Origin: Bacillota bacterium
Lineage (GTDB): Bacteria; Bacillota; Clostridia; Oscillospirales; Ruminococcaceae
NCBI GenBank assembly: GCA_023421245.1
Contig: JAEZTV010000001.1
Coordinates: 1 to 55,959 of the forward strand
Direction of reading: 5' to 3'
Length of the DNA stretch: 55,959 bases
Numbering within the stretch: position 1 is the stretch's first letter; every line of letters starts with the position of its first letter. This document shows positions 53,017 through 55,959 of the stretch, one piece after another. Both the position numbers and the translations under genes were made by a program. The notes beneath the pieces are model-generated. The model did no database searches, was not told the origin of the DNA, and saw nothing but the letters and a program-made list of their open reading frames with translations.

Positions 53017-54465
53017 CTACACCCCCTGCCGCACGCCGTCAATAGTGATATTCTCCGCATATAACAGCGCCTGAATCTTTCCCTGCGCCATATTGGTGAT
53101 ACGCTGCCTGCCGATGGTAAGATTGTTGATGGCAATATTTCGCACCATAGAATTCTCGTTATATCCGCGAAAGTTACTTCCCGGTATCTTACCGCCAAGC
53201 ACCGCAATATCCTCAAATAACACGCCATCCACCAGACCTCTTGCAGGAGATTTGCTCCATTGGCTGCTGGCAACGGTCACTTCCATCAGATATGGCGTGC
53301 CATCTCCGTCCCCCATCTGAGCATCCTCTACGGTGATGCCTTTGAAGGTTACATTGCGAATCTCTGCCTGATCGCTGTTGTGAATACTCATAACCGGCTT
53401 GTGGAAGTTATGCAGCACGGTGATGTTTTCAAAGGTGATATTCTGCATGCTGTCGCCATATGTTTCGTAGCCGACCTCGCAGCTCTGGGCAAGATCGGTC
53501 CACACCACAATGTTTTCAAAACGGATATCGTCGGTGTTGCCGTTGTCATAGTTTTTTACAACCAGGCTATCGTCCCATGTGCGTACAAAGCTGTTGGTAA
53601 CCATTACATCACTGCAGCTTTGCAGCGTAACACCATCGCCGTTGGAACGGGCGGTGATTATTTTAATATTATCCACCGTGACGTCCTTGCAGAAATAGGC
53701 GTTCACCGTCCATCCTGCCGGATTCATAAATCCAATGCCTTCGATATGAATATCTTTACTGCTTTTGAAGTTTACGGGTACGGTTGTCTGGGCCCAGCGG
53801 TCATAGATACCACCATCGAAAAGGCCGCGTCCCATGACACGCACATTCTCCACCCCATCACCGATAATGCCGCCATAAACCACGGCTCCTCCGGCCAGAT
53901 ACACCGTTTGCCCGCTTTTCACTTCGAAGATTCCGGTTTCGTAAACACCGGGTCCAAAATACAGAACATTTGGGTCGTCTTCATCCGGTATCTCAGTTTC
54001 CAGAGGGTTCGCAAACAGGTGTAATGCCCGTGTATAGTCGCCATTCAATTCAATGGTAAGATGTGCGGGCCGGTCAAGCCAAAAGCTTGCAACACCGTCC
54101 TTAACCTGCGGTGTAATGCCCAGTGAAAGCGGCCGCACCACAGCACTTTGCACATCCTGCGCAGAAACCTCCACCTTAACGCGCCCTTCAAAATCAAAGT
54201 AAGACATCGCCGCCGTAGAAGTATCAGGGCTTTCGCTCCAGCGGCGATTGTGGTTGACCGCCGTTTCATAAACAAACAAAGGAGCTTCCTCCACCCAAAC
54301 CGCGATTTCTTTGTTCGGGGCAATACTCCCCGGCTGCTTGTACACCACCACCTTCGCGGGCTGCTGTTTTGGCGGTGTGCACAGCATAATCGTCAAAAAC
54401 ACCGCTGCCGCAAGCAACAAAACAATCAGCACAGCCGTAAGCCTGTGCTGGGATAACCACGTCAT
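53017..54465 (-). CDS. Membrane-anchored right-handed beta-helix glycosidase (GH28/GH49-type)
   Basis: A 482-residue protein. An N-terminal hydrophobic helix (about 8-30) anchors it outside the cell. An N-terminal beta-sandwich (about 40-150) precedes a parallel beta-helix with repeated N-I-T-F/V-x-N-I coils. Acidic residues typical of clan GH-N are seen in ARSNGDGVTL and TWDDSLVVKN, but the GHG histidine of GH28 pectinases is absent; SCEVGYET takes its place. It may therefore be a dextranase-like GH49 enzyme or a new family. ATG at 54465 is preferred over 54471 because AAGGGTGA is better spaced. An operator shared with the GH65 operon links it to alpha-glucan use. Confidence 0.78.
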   Translation of the reverse strand: MTWLSQHRLTAVLIVLLLAAAVFLTIMLCTPPKQQPAKVVVYKQPGSIAPNKEIAVWVEEAPLFVYETAVNHNRRWSESPDTSTAAMSYFDFEGRVKVEVSAQDVQSAVVRPLSLGITPQVKDGVASFWLDRPAHLTIELNGDYTRALHLFANPLETEIPDEDDPNVLYFGPGVYETGIFEVKSGQTVYLAGGAVVYGGIIGDGVENVRVMGRGLFDGGIYDRWAQTTVPVNFKSSKDIHIEGIGFMNPAGWTVNAYFCKDVTVDNIKIITARSNGDGVTLQSCSDVMVTNSFVRTWDDSLVVKNYDNGNTDDIRFENIVVWTDLAQSCEVGYETYGDSMQNITFENITVLHNFHKPVMSIHNSDQAEIRNVTFKGITVEDAQMGDGDGTPYLMEVTVASSQWSKSPARGLVDGVLFEDIAVLGGKIPGSNFRGYNENSMVRNIAINNLTIGRQRITNMAQGKIQALLYAENITIDGVRQGV

Positions 54466-54521
54466 ATACATTCACCCTTTCAGGCGGGCCACGCCAAGAG
54501 GCGCGGCCGCAGTTTGATTTA

Positions 54522-54578
54522 GTTGGGCGCTAAACCATTCCGCATTTTAACAGTAACATTTTTGCAGTCCGGTGTCAA
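54522..54578 (-). promoter_or_regulatory. Promoter and LacI operator of the beta-helix unit
   Basis: On the minus strand TTGACA (54573-54578), 17 bases, TACTGT (54550-54555). The operator GTTTAGCGCCCAAC (54522-54535) follows 14 bases later and is identical to O2 of the GH65 transporter promoter. Confidence 0.75.
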
Positions 54579-54733
54579 TAGCTTCATCTGTAAATAGCGT
54601 ATTCATTATCAAGATTGCCCCCACATAAATTCGCAGGTCTTGCACAGATTTGTCTTTTGGGTGATTGATGGTACAGATGCTTTTGATTTTACTGAATCTC
54701 CCAACGCTGCTAATACCCTTTAACTCCTCTGGG

Positions 54734-54792
54734 ATAACACAACGAGAAATCGGCAAGATATTGTATATTTTACCGCTTTCTCGTTGTGTTAT
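54734..54792. repeat. Long imperfect inverted repeat (28-base arms)
   Basis: 54734-54761 pairs with 54765-54792 around 3 bases with two mismatches and one G-U pair; the outer 16 bases pair without error. On the plus strand TTTTTATT follows. No plus-strand gene ends here. It may be a terminator relic or a tiny palindromic element. Nothing else in 54579-54955 can be supported. Confidence 0.7.
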
Positions 54793-54955
54793 TTTTATTG
54801 GTTGTATACTGGATATATAGAACCCCTGTACTTCACTGTAATGATGCCCCGAAAAACGCGCACTTTTTGAAGGCGAGAACTGCAAATTCCGTCTTCCTCC
54901 GCGCGGTTTCGCGCAATCCAAATTATACAAACCGCGCAATATGCTTACAGTAAAG

Positions 54956-55426
54956 CTATAAAGGCTTTATACATACGCTGTACATACAATAATTGGCGCC
55001 GTTTGTTTTGACATACCAATCCTGCTCCAGCATATACGAAGGGGAGTTGCCATACAGCACTACCTTGCCTTTTTTGCAGCTTTTTCTATATATTCCAAAG
55101 TACCCTTTCAGATTAGATGACATGGAATCGATTCGTGTGACGTTTAGGCGCATATGCTCGAAATCTTCCAGCCATTTGGGTAAAACAGGCTGCTTATCAG
55201 GATACAGAATATAAACATCGATGTCTTCGTCCGTTTCAAAGGAAAAACAAGGGTCAGCCTCATGAATCAGCTTGTCATTTCCATGTGTTTTAATATGTAA
55301 GCAGCCCTGCAACTGCTCTGGAACATAATCGAATTGATACAGCCGGTCTACATATTGATGGTCTCCGCTTACCAGTTTAGATATTTCATAAACTTTACCA
55401 CTCGCAGATTGTAAATTTGATATCAT
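54956..55426 (-). CDS. Small protein resembling an accessory domain of pectate-lyase-type enzymes
   Basis: A 156-residue protein of uncertain family. The middle and end (DVYILYPDKQPVLPKWLEDFE, then GYFGIYRKSCKKGKVVLYGN) look like the carbohydrate-associated beta domain found at the ends of some secreted pectate or rhamnogalacturonan lyases, with the usual PxWL and YxKxxxxGxVxLxGN pattern. It has no signal peptide, which is odd for such a domain. The ATG at 55426 follows AAAGGTGA at 6 bases; an upstream ATG lacks a site. It is monocistronic, and its role is unknown. Confidence 0.6.
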   Translation of the reverse strand: MISNLQSASGKVYEISKLVSGDHQYVDRLYQFDYVPEQLQGCLHIKTHGNDKLIHEADPCFSFETDEDIDVYILYPDKQPVLPKWLEDFEHMRLNVTRIDSMSSNLKGYFGIYRKSCKKGKVVLYGNSPSYMLEQDWYVKTNGANYCMYSVCIKPL

Positions 55427-55785
55427 TGCCTTCACCTTTCTTCTATTAGTTAAATAGTGATATGTTTGCAAAATCTACATTTCGCGTTAAGTCCCTCCTT
55501 GCAAATTTCCGCATTTGATGCTTCAAAGCACCTACACATACCCCAATTATACATTGTCATAAAGAAAAGTGATACCCGCTTTACACAAATGAGCGATTTT
55601 ATAATAAGGAAAACGCAAAAAGTAATGCTTGCCGATGAGCTATGCCAAATACACAAAGGACTCTTTAAAGTTTCCCGTCTCACGAGAAAATCAGCACTTC
55701 CCGCACCTGCCATAACGTATTTGCAAAATAGTTTCAGGCCCCGTCCTTCCCCATCTACCTCCCCTAAGCAAGAAACCGTGGCCGT
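55427..55785. other. Gene-free stretch upstream of spoIIID
   Basis: No open frame with a ribosome site, hairpin or repeat that I can support. It must hold the promoter of the 156-residue protein on the minus strand, but no clear -35/-10 pair stands out. Confidence 0.4.
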
Positions 55786-55816
55786 GTCATATTATCCAAA
55801 AACAAAGTCATAACAC
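55786..55816 (+). promoter_or_regulatory. Sigma-E-like promoter of spoIIID
   Basis: GTCATATT (55786-55793), 15 bases, CATAACAC (55809-55816). This fits the mother-cell sigma-E pattern (ATATT-type -35 and CATA-type -10). In Bacillus subtilis spoIIID is a sigma-E gene, so the position agrees. Confidence 0.6.
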
Positions 55817-55864
55817 CACGTTTTATTTGCATATATATATTACTAGCTATGAGAATAAACGTGG
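55816..55864 (+). other. Inverted repeat in the spoIIID leader
   Basis: CCACGTTTTATT (55816-55827) can pair with AATAAACGTGG (55854-55864) with one bulge. Its 3' arm touches the GGAAGGGGA ribosome site. Confidence 0.4.
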
Positions 55865-55880
55865 AAGGGGACACGGTACA

Positions 55881-55959
55881 GTGAAGGGGAATCCGGAGGA
55901 GCGCGCTGCACAGCTCGCATTATATATGATCGAAAATAAGCAGACAGTCAGGGGCGCCG
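55881..55959 (+). CDS. spoIIID: SpoIIID sporulation regulator, N-terminal part
   Basis: The right edge cuts this gene after 26 codons. The visible residues MKGNPEERAAQLALYMIENK, then QTVRGA, match the start of SpoIIID, which opens with an acidic ERxxxLxxYIIEN helix and then TVRxAAK before its helix-turn-helix. SpoIIID is the mother-cell DNA-binding regulator acting after sigma-E. The start is GTG at 55881, behind GGAAGGGGA at about 9 bases; a nearby ATG frame at 55849 stops after 11 codons. The sigma-E-like promoter upstream supports the call. This marks the organism as a spore former. Confidence 0.85.
   Translation, partial: MKGNPEERAAQLALYMIENKQTVRGA

Noticed and set aside
54547..54939. 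130-codon frame on the minus strand starting with TTG
   Set aside because: No ribosome site, its end overlaps the promoter of the beta-helix unit, and its centre is the long inverted repeat. A faint likeness (GKIYNI, IPEELKG) to the 156-residue neighbour is too weak to call a pseudogene.
55450..55713. 87-codon frame on the minus strand
   Set aside because: No ribosome site, odd composition, no domain.
1..55959. tRNA, rRNA, CRISPR, insertion sequence, prophage or riboswitch
   Set aside because: No conserved signature of any was seen by eye; a covariance-model search would be needed to exclude small structured RNAs.

Overview
The window is about 56 kb of AT/GC-balanced DNA that reads as an endospore-forming member of the Clostridia (Bacillota). 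The support is Gram-positive-style lipoprotein binding proteins, strong AGGAGG-type ribosome sites, many LacI-family regulators, and the first 26 codons of spoIIID at the right edge behind a sigma-E-like promoter. I see no rRNA, tRNA, CRISPR array, insertion sequence or phage gene. It is a carbohydrate and solute utilisation region made of five ABC uptake systems, each with its own regulator and enzymes.

Layout. (1) 1-208: start of a zinc alcohol dehydrogenase (minus). (2) 477-6177 (minus): LacI regulator, binding protein, two CUT1 permeases and an FAD-dependent oxidoreductase; a perfect 16-bp palindrome sits at both the regulator and binding-protein promoters. (3) 6472-20320: an unusual locus. 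BtpA/SgcQ-family and DMT-type transporter genes (minus) diverge from a long plus-strand operon holding a BMP/PnrA-type nucleoside ABC system, two PfkB-like kinases, two double-SIS proteins and three YjbQ-family proteins. A convergent DeoR regulator closes it. This is the best candidate for an undescribed pathway. (4) 21079-31877 (plus): galactan/galacto-oligosaccharide use, with LacI regulator, CUT1 transporter, GH2 beta-galactosidase, an unassigned 610-residue protein, a small zinc-ribbon protein and an intracellular GH53 galactanase. (5) 32108-41125 (minus): CUT1 transporter, AraC regulator, GHL6-like glycosidase, AlsE-like epimerase, ROK kinase and type I phosphomannose isomerase, pointing to a rare hexose that ends as fructose 6-phosphate. 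(6) 41863-54465 (minus): CUT1 transporter, two GH65 phosphorylases and beta-phosphoglucomutase, then a LacI regulator, a discoidin-like exported protein and a beta-helix glycosidase. One 14-bp operator sequence ties the last two transcription units together. (7) 54956-55959: a small accessory-domain-like protein and spoIIID.

Common design. In all five ABC operons a strong stem-loop lies between the binding-protein gene and the next transport gene, as expected if the binding protein is made in excess over the membrane parts. Regulators are local, and several operators overlap or closely follow the promoters. Names of substrates are inferences from enzyme families; the substrates of regions 2 and 3 cannot be read from sequence alone.
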